Part shown: piece after piece, positions 1-7,380 of the stretch
Layout of the letters: every line of letters starts with the position of its first letter
How positions within the stretch are numbered: position 1 is the first letter of the stretch
Assembly: GCF_000013345.1 (NCBI RefSeq)
Contig: NC_007777.1
Location: 310,001 to 374,000, forward strand
Length of the DNA: 64,000 bases
DNA from: Frankia casuarinae
GTDB taxonomy: Bacteria > Actinomycetota > Actinomycetes > Frankiales > Frankiaceae
Direction: 5' to 3'
Program-made: the position numbers and the translations under genes
Notes under the pieces: generated by a model
Database searches by the model: none
Seen by the model: the letters and a program-made list of their open reading frames with translations, nothing else
Told to the model about the DNA's origin: nothing

Positions 1-1981
1 GGGACAACCCCGCCGGTCCGCGCATCTGGCCGGGCATGGCTCGGGGGGATCCCGGCGAGACGGCGCGGTTCTCGGCGCCGACGGGCGGATCCAGCCGCGG
101 GCCCCAGGAGGGGCCGGAGGATTGTCCTGCCGGGCCGGCGGCCCGTGCCGGCGCCGGTGCTGGTGCCGGTGAGCGGGATGCTCCCGCCTGGCCGGTGGGC
201 CCGGGGGCTCCGCCCGAGCCGGCGAACCCCGAGGCCTTGGAGGGACCGGGCGGGCCGGAGTAGCCACCGCCGCCCGGACCGGGACCCGCTGCGGGCCGCC
301 CGCTGCCGCGACCAGATCCGCCCGCGGGAGCGACGGTGACCCGCCAGGTCCCGCCGAGTCTCTCCGCCAGTACCGTACAGAACAGCTCGGCGTTGTTCCC
401 CTGCCCGAACATCCGGCCCATCGTCGGGGTGGCGAAGGCCAGCACGACCTCGTCGCCCCGAACGTCGGCAACGGTCGCGTGATCCTTCAGGATCGCATGC
501 GTCTTCCGGCTGTGGCGGCCGGCGAGCGCGAGAAGCTCGTCCCACAGCATCCGCAGGCCGGCGGCGTCGATCCGCCCGGTCCCGGGCGTGCCGGCCGTGC
601 CCGGAACACCTGCCGGGCCCGAGGGGCGATCACCCGACGTGAACGCGGGACCCGGCGAACCAGGCTGGGGGCCCGCCGCCGGTCGAGACACCGGTCCGGT
701 CCGAGCGGATGCCCGGACTGCCAGCGGCATGGGCTCCGGGTCCGCGGCGGGCGGGTGGACCGGCGCGGGAGCCCGGCCGACCGGCAGCGGGGCCGGGGGG
801 CCCGGCTCCGGTTCTTCCCCGCCGAGCACGGCCCGCCGTTCCAGCCGCTCCAACCGGGTGAGCAGCGCGGCCGGGTCGGTCGACGCCGTGGGCAGCAACG
901 CACGGGCCATGATCAGTTCCAGTATCAGCCGTGGGCTCGCCGTCCCCCGCATCTCGACCAGGCCGTTGTGCAGGACGTCCGCCGTCCGGGACAGCTCGGC
1001 GGGGCCCATCCGGGTGGTCTGCGCCCGCATCCGGTCGATCTGGTCGGGGGAGAAGGATTCCAGCAGGCCGCGGGCGTCCGCGTCCGGAACGGCCGCCATC
1101 ACGATCAGGTCGCGGAACCGGTCGAGGAGATCGGTCGCGAACCGGCGCGGGTCGTGACCGGCGGAGACGACCTTGTCGACCACGGTGAACAGGGCCGCGC
1201 CGTCGCGGTCGGCCAGCGCGTCGACGGTCTCGTCCAGCAAGACGCCGTCGGTCATGCCGAGCAGCGCCACCGCCCGGTCGTAGCGCAGGCCGTCGTCGTC
1301 CGCGCCGGCCAGCAGCTGGTCGAGAACGGACAGCGAGTCGCGAACCGATCCGGCGCCCGCCCGCACGATCAGCGGCAACACGGCTGGATCGACGACGACC
1401 CCCTCCCGGGCGCAGACCGACGCCAGATGTTCGCGCAGCACGCCCGGCGGAACCAGCCGGAAGGCATAGTGGTGCGTCCGGGACCGGATGGTCGGGATGA
1501 CCTTGTCCGGTTCGGTGGTGGCGAAGACGAACTTGAGGTACGGCGGGGGCTCCTCGACGACCTTCAGCAGCGCGTTGAACGCCGCCGCGGTCACCATGTG
1601 CGCCTCGTCCACCACGAAGACCTTGAACCGGGCCGACGCAGGGGCGAAGAACGCCCGCTCGCGCAGGTCACGGGCGTCGTCAACGAGACCGTGCGACGCG
1701 GCGTCGATCTCCGTGACGTCCATCGAGGCGCCCGTCCGGATGCCCACGCACTCGTCGCACACCCCGCAGGGTTCAGGGGTCGGGCCCTGGACGCAGTTCA
1801 GCGAGGCGGCGAGGATCCGGGCGGAGGAGGTCTTGCCGCAGCCCCGGGGGCCGCTGAAGAGATAGGCGTGGTGCAGCCGACCGGTGCGCAGGGCCTTGCG
1901 CAGCGCGTCGGTCACGTGCTCCTGGCCGACGACCTGAGCGAACGTCGCGGGACGGTAGCGGTTGTACAACGCTGTGCTCAC
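1..1981 (-). CDS. dnaX: DNA polymerase III subunit gamma/tau (3' end outside window)
   Basis: Clamp-loader ATPase subunit of the replisome. The minus frame is open from a GTG at 1981 to the left window edge (about 660 residues), so the C-terminus is missing. It starts STALYNRYRPATFAQVVGQ, the standard DnaX opening. It has Walker A GPRGCGKTSSA near residue 45, a four-cysteine zinc module (C..C..C..C between about 62 and 80), Walker B VVDEAH and a sensor-1 region FVFATTEPDKV. After about residue 380 it becomes a Pro/Ala/Gly-rich tau-like tail typical of actinobacterial DnaX. GGAG sits 7 bases before the GTG. The ffs RNA lies just upstream on the same strand, a common actinobacterial order. Very confident. 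Confidence 0.97.
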   Translation of the reverse strand, partial: MSTALYNRYRPATFAQVVGQEHVTDALRKALRTGRLHHAYLFSGPRGCGKTSSARILAASLNCVQGPTPEPCGVCDECVGIRTGASMDVTEIDAASHGLVDDARDLRERAFFAPASARFKVFVVDEAHMVTAAAFNALLKVVEEPPPYLKFVFATTEPDKVIPTIRSRTHHYAFRLVPPGVLREHLASVCAREGVVVDPAVLPLIVRAGAGSVRDSLSVLDQLLAGADDDGLRYDRAVALLGMTDGVLLDETVDALADRDGAALFTVVDKVVSAGHDPRRFATDLLDRFRDLIVMAAVPDADARGLLESFSPDQIDRMRAQTTRMGPAELSRTADVLHNGLVEMRGTASPRLILELIMARALLPTASTDPAALLTRLERLERRAVLGGEEPEPGPPAPLPVGRAPAPVHPPAADPEPMPLAVRASARTGPVSRPAAGPQPGSPGPAFTSGDRPSGPAGVPGTAGTPGTGRIDAAGLRMLWDELLALAGRHSRKTHAILKDHATVADVRGDEVVLAFATPTMGRMFGQGNNAELFCTVLAERLGGTWRVTVAPAGGSGRGSGRPAAGPGPGGGGYSGPPGPSKASGFAGSGGAPGPTGQAGASRSPAPAPAPARAAGPAGQSSGPSWGPRLDPPVGAENRAVSPGSPRAMPGQMRGPAGLS

Positions 1982-2022
1982 TGACCTGCTCCGCGTGCTC
2001 GACGAGACGATCGGCGAAACGA

Positions 2023-2114
2023 GAGGACCCCCCGCACACCCGCCAGAGCCCGCTTACCCTTGCTGCCTTCCGGCCCTGGGGGGGTTCACGAGGGTAACGC
2101 CGCACGAGGGGTCT
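2023..2114 (-). ncRNA. ffs: Bacterial small SRP RNA (4.5S-type)
   Basis: Read on the minus strand, the segment holds the hallmark SRP helix 8 sequences: GGGCCGGAAGGCAGCAAGGG with the GGAAG-type tetraloop region, flanked by the complementary arms GTGAACCCCCC and GGCGGGTGTGCGGGGGGTCC. The RNA pairs with Ffh to target ribosomes making membrane proteins. Ends are estimated from the pairing of the outer arms. It lies between dnaX and tRNA-Ser. Confidence 0.93.
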
Positions 2115-2222
2115 GCTGTGCAGTCTAGCCCGTGATGGACGATCATGAATTCCGAGGTCTGCCGGGCGGCACGGCGGCAGGCCCGGCGCCCGGCCCCGCA
2201 ACGATCAGATAGTCTCATCCAC

Positions 2223-2307
2223 GGAGGATTCGCCTAGTGGCCTAGGGCGCACGCTTGGAAAGCGTGTTGGGGGCAACCCCTCGCGAGTTCGAATCTCGCA
2301 TCCTCCG
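2223..2307 (+). tRNA. tRNA-Ser (anticodon GGA)
   Basis: The acceptor stem GGAGGAT pairs with ATCCTCC (2300-2306). There is a D-arm CCTAGTGGCCTAGGGC, an anticodon loop CTTGGAAAG with GGA at 2257-2259, a long class II variable arm TTGGGGGCAACCCC, and a T-loop GTTCGAATC. CCA is not encoded (GCC follows). The 3' half is the probable attachment site of an integrated element, because an integrase remnant on the opposite strand reads into it. Confidence 0.95.
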
Positions 2308-2572
2308 CCGTTTCGCTGTATTCCGGCAATTATGATCAAGGCTCCTGACCTGGGCGGATTCCGGGTCGGACACAGGGTCACCATCCTCCGATGATCGTTG
2401 TGAGAGTCCCGTGAGAGTCCGGCGTGTGCGGGGCACCGCGGTAGCCACCGCCTCGGCGGCCCGCTGGCCGGACGACCGCATCAGGTGGACGTAGAGGTTG
2501 CCGGTGATCGCGGTGGAGCTGTGCCCGTGCCGCTTGGACACCAGCGTGATGTCGACACCGTTGCATGTGAGC
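2242..2572 (-). pseudogene. Tyrosine recombinase (integrase) C-terminal remnant
   Basis: The minus frame carries GVDITLVSKRHGHSSTAITG followed by NLYVHLMRSSGQRAAEAV. This matches the end of phage/ICE tyrosine recombinases, where a GHSS..T...Y motif contributes the last catalytic His and the Tyr (here NLY). Everything upstream, including the Arg motif, is missing. Homology stops abruptly at about 2572, where TnpB-like sequence begins. The frame runs through the last bases of tRNA-Ser, as expected for an integrase next to its att site. Non-functional relic. Confidence 0.7.
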
Positions 2573-2586
2573 GTCCAATGGTGCTC

Positions 2587-2850
2587 TCATGCCGCCTTGC
2601 CTCTCGGCGAGGCGCCCCGAGTCTGATCGGCCGAAGCCGCGCTCGGTTCCCGCTTCTTAGCCACCTGCCCGCTTGCGCGGGTCTTACGGTCGTCTCCACG
2701 GGCGTTTACCGTCTCCGACGCACTGGCGGCGACGAGGTTGTGCAGGTTGATTGCGGCGTTGTGGTCGCGGTCGAGTACCAGTCCGCAGGACTGGCAGGTG
2801 AACGTGCGCTCGGACAGCGTCCGCAGGCGCGCCCCGCGCGGCGATCGCGG
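2587..2850 (-). pseudogene. TnpB (IS200/IS605/IS607-type) C-terminal fragment
   Basis: The minus frame ends with LSERTFTCQSCGLVLDRDHN AAINLHNL. This is the C-terminal zinc-finger half (CxxC) and the final RuvC aspartate of TnpB nucleases, followed by a charged tail. The N-terminal RuvC-I and RuvC-II parts are absent. The sequence upstream of about 2850 in this frame is not recognisable. It sits between two integrase scraps, so it is part of the decayed junction. Confidence 0.72.
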
Positions 2851-2949
2851 AGGGAGGCCGGTGGTCTCCAACGTCGACCGCGCTCGACCGGTACACCCGG
2901 CAGACCGACCTCCGCAGGAACCACCCGCTCCGCAACGTGGCGATCCGAC

Positions 2950-3063
2950 CTGCCCCTGCACGACGTCCAGGACGCCGCCGGCCACGCCGACCCGCGCACC
3001 ACTCAGCGGTACAACCGCGCCCGGCACCCCGCCTACGCCCTCGCTGGACACCGCGCCGGCTGA
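2950..3063 (+). pseudogene. Second integrase C-terminal remnant, opposite strand
   Basis: The plus frame reads DVQDAAGHADPRTTQRYNRA followed by RH, the classical C-terminal block of tyrosine recombinases (GH.D..TT..Y). Nothing of the catalytic domain precedes it. The orientation is opposite to the 2242-2572 remnant, so at least two different integration events or a rearrangement are recorded next to the tRNA. Confidence 0.65.
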
Positions 3064-3066
3064 CGG

Positions 3067-3243
3067 TCACCGCTGCCGTGACACTCTCTGAGCTCGCGGT
3101 GCTGGATATGCCCGTCCGTAGGCTCTGAGGAGGGCTTCCCGCTCCGCCGGAGTCGCGCCGCGAAGCACCACGATCAGCCCCAGCAGCCAGACACCGCGGT
3201 ACAGCGCCTCGGGTACCGCGGTCATCAGAACGATCAGAAACAC
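3067..3243 (-). CDS. Small hydrophobic protein, unknown
   Basis: 58 residues from a GTG at 3243 with a strong GGGAGG ribosome site 7 bases upstream. The N-terminal half is a likely membrane segment (VFLIVLMTAVPEALYRGVWL then LGLIVVLRG). A charged stretch follows, TPAEREALLRAYGRAY, of the kind seen in small proteins of actinomycete mobile elements. No family name can be given. The ribosome site and amphipathic layout argue that it is real. Confidence 0.45.
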   Translation of the reverse strand: MFLIVLMTAVPEALYRGVWLLGLIVVLRGATPAEREALLRAYGRAYPAPRAQRVSRQR

Positions 3244-3389
3244 GGGGTTCCTCCCTTTAGCCAGACCACTCCCTTGTGGAGCGGACCGACCGAGGGCGAC
3301 CCACATCCGTTCATATCGACGATCATCCGGCTACGGCAAATTATTGATCTTGAAACATCAAGATCTATGATCTTCTATTGATTGACCCG
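3244..3389. promoter_or_regulatory. AT-rich intergenic segment with perfect inverted repeat
   Basis: This stretch is much richer in A+T than its surroundings. It contains GATCTTGA-AACA-TCAAGATC at 3346-3365, a perfect 8-base inverted repeat with a 4-base spacer, suitable as a binding site for a dimeric repressor. It lies between the 3067-3243 gene and the two small genes upstream of it on the same strand. No coding sequence is seen. Confidence 0.4.
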
Positions 3390-3551
3390 CTATGTGACTG
3401 AGATCACGCGATTGGGGGCCGGGGCTGCGGGTTCCGGGCCGGATTCCGGTTCGGGACGGAGCGGCGAATACGCCTTCCCGTCCGTGTCCATCGCAGCGAA
3501 CACGTTGACCTTGTGACGGATCAGCCCGGCGCGGGCGTACAGGTCATCCAT
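3390..3551 (-). CDS. Small protein of unknown function
   Basis: A 53-residue reading frame from ATG at 3551 (peptide start MDDLYARAGLIRHKVNVFAA, then MDTDGKAYSPL and a Pro/Glu-rich tail ending VISVT). GGAAGG lies 8 bases before the ATG. The ATG overlaps the end of the upstream gene (stop at 3544-3546), which indicates translational coupling. Third codon positions are G/C-rich. No family recognised. Probably part of the remnant mobile element with its neighbour. Confidence 0.45.
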   Translation of the reverse strand: MDDLYARAGLIRHKVNVFAAMDTDGKAYSPLRPEPESGPEPAAPAPNRVISVT

Positions 3552-3855
3552 GGCTGTTGCCTTCCTGGAGGATCGCGATCAGGCGCGCTAGGTCATCGCG
3601 GGACATGTGCTTACGGAGAGCGGCAGCGACCGCGGTAGGCGAGGAGACGACGATCCGCGGGTGCCGCCAGCCCATTTCCCGCGCGGCGGCATTTGCGGAC
3701 ATCTGGCCACCGACGACCCTCGCGGCCAGATCTGCGGCCTCGGGATCCGTTACTGCATCTGCGCGTCGCACACCGACGCCGTGACGCTGCCCGCCCGCTA
3801 TGGGCAGAACGGGCGCCGCCGCGGTCCCTATGGCCGCGGAGCACGCGGTAGGCAT
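3544..3855 (-). CDS. Hypothetical protein with helix-turn-helix-like repeat, possibly 5'-truncated
   Basis: The conserved-looking part is the last 70 residues: EAADLAARVVGGQMSANAAA, REMGWRHPRIVVSSPTAV, then LRKHMSRDDLARLIAIL. This resembles a small helical DNA-binding module often found in actinomycete integrative elements. The first 30 residues are low-complexity and may not be native, so the gene could be a 3' remnant. The end overlaps the start of the 3390-3551 gene. Function unknown. Confidence 0.4.
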   Translation of the reverse strand: MPTACSAAIGTAAAPVLPIAGGQRHGVGVRRADAVTDPEAADLAARVVGGQMSANAAAREMGWRHPRIVVSSPTAVAAALRKHMSRDDLARLIAILQEGNSHG

Positions 3856-3870
3856 GCAGAAAGGCGCGGC

Positions 3871-4774
3871 TCAGACGTTCGTTCCGGACGTCAGTGCCGG
3901 GCGTTGCGCTGCCGCGACCGGTTCGCCGAGTTCCCGGACCGCCGGCATCGTTCCCCAGCGGGCATCCAGGGTGCGCCAGGTCTTCGCGGCTGGTCCGACG
4001 ACCCACGAAGTCCGCTGGTCTCCGACCGCCTCCAACGCACTGCGCGTCGCAGCGGTGGCCCGTTCCGGGTCCGGTTCGGCCCGGTGCAGGTAGCTGCGGG
4101 CGAGGGCGTTGTAGGAGCCGCCGAGGTTCGCCGACCGGCCGCTTCCGAGGTAGGCGTCGACGGCGCGCTGCGCGAACTTCTCGGAGGCCGGGTCCCGCAG
4201 GGTGGCGAGGATCGCCGCTGTCTGAGCCACGGCCTGGCCTTCATCGATGCGGACCTCACCGGGCATGACGGGTCCGTTCCACAGGTGGTCCCACATGTCG
4301 TCTAGCGCGGCTCGCGCGGTCGACTCGTCGCCCCCGCGGGCGGCGGACCGCGATTCGCAGGCGGCCAGCATGGGCCGCGCGTAGGGGTGCGCGTCACGGC
4401 GCCGCTCCGCGGCCACGCTCCGCGCGCGATGCGGATCATTCCGGAAGTAGGCGAACGAGCTGTCCGACCGCGGCGACGCAGTCGGACAGGAGCCGGTCGC
4501 CGGCTTCCTGGGCGTGCTGACCGGCAAGATCGAGATAGGTGTCGGAATCCTCCTGCGCGCCGAGGTCGTTGGCGGTCAACGCGAGATAGATCGCGTACTG
4601 GCCGGCGCGGAGGTCCAACGTGGTCCGGGTCTTCCCTCGCACCCGGCGATCGAGCATCTGCTCGACGGCCATCCACTCCCGTTCGGCTTCGGCGGCGAGC
4701 TCGGCCGGCGGGGTGACGATGTAGGCGCGGGCGATGCGGTTGATGTTCGCCTCGATCTCCCGCAGCGTCGGGGG
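3871..4774 (-). pseudogene. HTH-TPR-type transcriptional regulator, headless and frameshifted
   Basis: Two minus frames together give the C-terminal sensor part of an actinobacterial XRE-type regulator. The upstream frame (4774 to about 4465) has TLREIEANINRIARAYIVTP and LRAGQYAIYLALTANDLGAQ, ending DCVAAVGQ. The downstream frame resumes SSFAYFRNDPHRARSVAAE and continues through TPR-like helices (NLGGSYNALARSYLHRAEPD) to 3871. A frameshift lies at about 4440-4490. The N-terminal HTH is missing, and the frame runs into unrelated plus-strand coding sequence beyond about 4774. Inactive. Confidence 0.6.
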
Positions 4775-4839
4775 GCGATGGCGGCGGCGGCCGCGATCCG
4801 TCCGGAGATCTGGGCGGCAACGGCAGCGGCTCCGAGCAG

Positions 4840-5207
4840 GCCGACTGTTCGGCCAGGACGTCGAGCACCGCGAGGCCCTGAACCTCAGCGACGAGCAGGT
4901 GAAGATCCTCACCGAGGAGTGCACCCGCTACCAGGGCACCGCCGACACCAACGTCCGCCAGATGGCGCGGACCGTCGCGCTCGTCCACCACCTCCTGTAC
5001 GGCGGCACGCTGCCCGCGACCGAGCAGATGGAGGAGATCGACCGCCAGCTCGTCCAGTGGGCGGCGCTCGCGCTCGAACTCGCCCGCGCCCAGGTCGCCG
5101 GCACCTACCACGGGATGAAGGCCCTCACCCCCGACCAGCTCACGCAGCGCGCCGCCCTCCACCAGGGCGGCGAGCTCCATCCCCCGCGAGCCCTCACCGC
5201 CCACTGA
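4840..5207 (+). pseudogene. 3' fragment of an unidentified gene
   Basis: The plus frame from about 4840 (FGQDVEHREALNLSDEQVKI) to the stop at 5207 has coding-like codon use and an ordered helical look (EEIDRQLVQWAALALELARA, YHGMKALTPDQLTQRAA). The start is lost where it meets the opposing regulator relic near 4774-4840. The next gene begins 31 bases downstream on the same strand, so it was probably the upstream partner of the radical SAM gene. Function not recognised. Confidence 0.4.
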
Positions 5208-5238
5208 TCCCCACCGCATCCACCCGCAAGGAGAACAA

Positions 5239-5596
5239 GTGACCACCACCCTTGCCCCACCGCCGATCGACCGGCTGTCGCTGGAGCTCACCGGCCGCTG
5301 CCAGCTTTCCTGTTCCCACTGCTACGCCGACTCGGGCCCGGCCGGCGGGCACGGGCCGATGACCGCGGCCGACTGGGCGGAGGTCATCGACGCTGCCGCC
5401 GAGCTCGGGGTCCGCCTGGTGTCGATGATCGGCGGTGAGCCGACGTTGCACCCGGCGCTGCCCGAGTTTGTCGGCCGGGCGCTCGACACCGGCATGACGG
5501 TGGAGATCTTCACCAATCTGGTCCGGATCCCGGATGGCCTCTGGCCGACACTGACGCGGCCTGGGGTACGGATGTCCACCAGCTACTACACCGCGG
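5239..5596 (+). pseudogene. Radical SAM protein, N-terminal fragment
   Basis: A GTG at 5239 is preceded by AAGGAG. The peptide shows the radical SAM 4Fe-4S motif CQLSCSHCYAD at residues 18-28 and the S-adenosylmethionine-contacting GGEPTLHP near residue 75. It continues normally to MSTSYYTA (residue about 119). Homology then stops, and the next sequence in another frame is glycosyltransferase. Only one third of a typical 350-400 residue enzyme remains, so it cannot be active. A deletion joined it to the following gene. Confidence 0.75.
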
Positions 5597-5990
5597 GGCG
5601 GCGCCGTCGAGGTGCACCGGGGGCGGATGTGGCGGGGCATGGCGGAGCAGCGCCAGTTCCTGCTCGACGCGTCCCGCGGCCGATATGTGCTCTACCTCGA
5701 CGACGATGTGCTCTGCGAGCCGGCCCTCGTGGACCGGCTGCTCGCCGCCATCCGCATCCTGCGCTGCGGCTTCGTCGGCACCCCACCGCAGGGGCTGAGC
5801 CACGTCACGGACGTGCGGCCGCACGAGCAGAAACCCTTCGAGACCGTTACCGACGCCGCGGACGTCCGGCCGGAGCGGGTGCGCAAGGGCACTCCCGGCT
5901 GGGAACGCTGGCGGTTGCACAACGCGGCGAACCTCACCCACATCACCGCCGACCTCGCCCGTCGCGGCCGGCTGCCGGCGGGCGGCTGCC
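5597..5990 (+). pseudogene. Family 2 glycosyltransferase, internal fragment
   Basis: The plus frame (different from the radical SAM frame) has GMAEQRQFLLDASRGRYVLY followed by LDDDVLCEPALVDRLLAAI, the DxD nucleotide-sugar site of GT2 enzymes. Further on is WERWRLHNAANLTHITADLA. Both the N-terminal GT-A start and the acceptor-binding C-terminus are gone, and the frame then continues into non-homologous sequence. Together with the radical SAM piece this is the scar of a deletion inside a small biosynthetic cluster. Confidence 0.7.
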
Positions 5991-6003
5991 ACGACCGCAC
6001 TGA

Positions 6004-6296
6004 GGCTCCGCCGGTGCAAAAGTCACGGCTAGTGACCTGCGCCGGGTCGACCGGTGCCGCCGTGGGACGCCGTGGGCCGTGGCCCGCAGGCCGCGGGAGA
6101 CCACGTTGTGCTGGGTGTTTCCGCTTCCGGCGGGCGGCCGCCCCGGCTAGCGTCCAGCGAGTGTGCAGTCGGACCGGCAGACGGGGCATGATCATGGAAG
6201 ACGGGGCGTGACCATGGACGATGACCCGTTTCTCGACTGCCCACGGACGGATCATGGTCATGGGAGGCGGGCGACATCCCGAAGCGCAGGTGCGGC
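6004..6296. other. Non-coding junction with short ATGATCATGG-like repeats
   Basis: No convincing gene. Around 6181-6265 there are three related copies of a palindromic core (CATGATCATGG, GTGACCATGG, GGATCATGGTCATGG). Two of them are within a direct repeat beginning GACGGGGC. They lie 40-110 bases upstream of the next start and could be operators, or simply duplication debris. Confidence 0.35.
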
Positions 6297-7343
6297 ATGG
6301 GCGACGAGTCCGATCGACGGCGGTTCCTCCGGCTGGCGGCGGGGGCATCCCTGCCACCCGGGCTGTTCATGGTCCGGAGCGGGCGAGTGATCCCGAGAGT
6401 GATCGCGTCCGAGGACGTCCTGAACCACATCGACGTCCGCATCGAGCAGATCACCGGGGCGTACGAGCGGACTCCGATCGGCGCGACGAGCGTGTACCTA
6501 CGCCGGCATCTGCCGGCCGTCCGCTCCCTGCTCGCCGAGGGCGGGCACCCGACCGCCGTCGACGCCCGCCTGCACCGCGCCGCCGGCCGCCTGGCCGCCC
6601 TGTGGGCCACCACCCGCCACGACCTCGGTGATATCCCCGGGGCGACGGCCGCGTTCGCCGAGGCGTTCGGCCACGCCGAGGAGGCGCGGGACCGGACACT
6701 TCAGTGCTGGGTTCGGCTGTGGCAGAGCTCCCTGGCCCGCAAGTCCGGCCGCCTGACCTCCGCCCTCGCGCTGGCCCGCGCCGCCACGTCCCACGTCGGT
6801 GCGGGCTCGCCGGCCGCCAGCCGCGCCGCGGCGATAGAGGCCCGTACCCTGGGCGCGCTCGGTGAACGGGCGGGCGTGCACGAAGCGATCAATCGTGCCT
6901 GGCGCATCCAGGGGACGCTGAGTCGCGCGCAGTCGGGTAACCCCGGGTTCTCGATCGACACCCTGCACATGCTGACGCTCGCCGAACTGTCCGCGGCAGC
7001 GTACGTCGAACTCGGCCAGCCGGACGCGGCATCGGTCTATACCGACGCCTCGGTGCACCATCTCGATGTCGCCGGGGCGACCGGCCTGCGGTCGATGGCG
7101 AGGATCGCCGCGGCTACAGCGGCCCTGTACCGCCACCACGTCGACGAGGCTGAAGCGCTCGTCACCGAGGCACTGGACATCTCCGAGCACCGGCCGAACG
7201 CCGTGATGGTCACGCGGACCCACCGGTTCCTCGCGGACGCCCGGCGGATCGCCGGGCGGCGCCAGGGCACGAACAACATCGCCGAACGCCTCGACACCTG
7301 GACGTTGCCGTCGTTGCCGTCGTTGCCGTCGTTGCCGAGGTAG
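6297..7343 (+). CDS. TPR-like sensor protein related to HTH-TPR regulators, lacking the HTH
   Basis: 348 residues from ATG 6297. The N-terminus SDRRRFLRLAAGASLPPG mimics a twin-arginine signal. In this protein family the same motif usually forms the linker after an XRE helix-turn-helix, which is absent here. The rest is a helical repeat domain (HLPAVRSLLAEGGHPTAVDA, LHRAAGRLAALWATTRHD, AFGHAEEARDRTLQCWVRL). The C-terminus ends in LPSLPSLPSLPR, encoded by 9-base tandem repeats. It could be a decapitated regulator or an exported TPR protein. Its end nearly meets the convergent TIR gene. Confidence 0.6.
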   Translation: MGDESDRRRFLRLAAGASLPPGLFMVRSGRVIPRVIASEDVLNHIDVRIEQITGAYERTPIGATSVYLRRHLPAVRSLLAEGGHPTAVDARLHRAAGRLAALWATTRHDLGDIPGATAAFAEAFGHAEEARDRTLQCWVRLWQSSLARKSGRLTSALALARAATSHVGAGSPAASRAAAIEARTLGALGERAGVHEAINRAWRIQGTLSRAQSGNPGFSIDTLHMLTLAELSAAAYVELGQPDAASVYTDASVHHLDVAGATGLRSMARIAAATAALYRHHVDEAEALVTEALDISEHRPNAVMVTRTHRFLADARRIAGRRQGTNNIAERLDTWTLPSLPSLPSLPR

Positions 7344-7372
7344 CCGTCGTTGCCGAGGTAGCCGCCGGTGCC
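7303..7372. repeat. 9-base tandem repeats at convergent gene ends
   Basis: Four copies of CGTTGCCGT/A (7303-7338) are followed by two 18-base units of the form CGTTGCCGAGGTAGCCGT. They span the stop of the 6297-7343 gene and the gap before the 3' end of the TIR-nSTAND gene. They encode the Ser-Leu-Pro tail of the former. Confidence 0.8.
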
Positions 7373-7380
7373 GCCGGCGG

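Noticed and set aside
479-1984. 501-codon plus-strand frame opposite dnaX
   Set aside because: The minus strand encodes DnaX with Walker motifs and zinc finger. The plus frame is a shadow produced by high GC.
2587-2850. Functional TnpB/omega-RNA module
   Set aside because: Only the C-terminal zinc-finger end is present. RuvC-I and RuvC-II are missing, and no intact element end or guide RNA scaffold could be recognised.
7301-7375. Short regular repeats considered as a CRISPR array
   Set aside because: Units are 9 bases with no spacers, they are partly coding, and there are no cas genes in the window.
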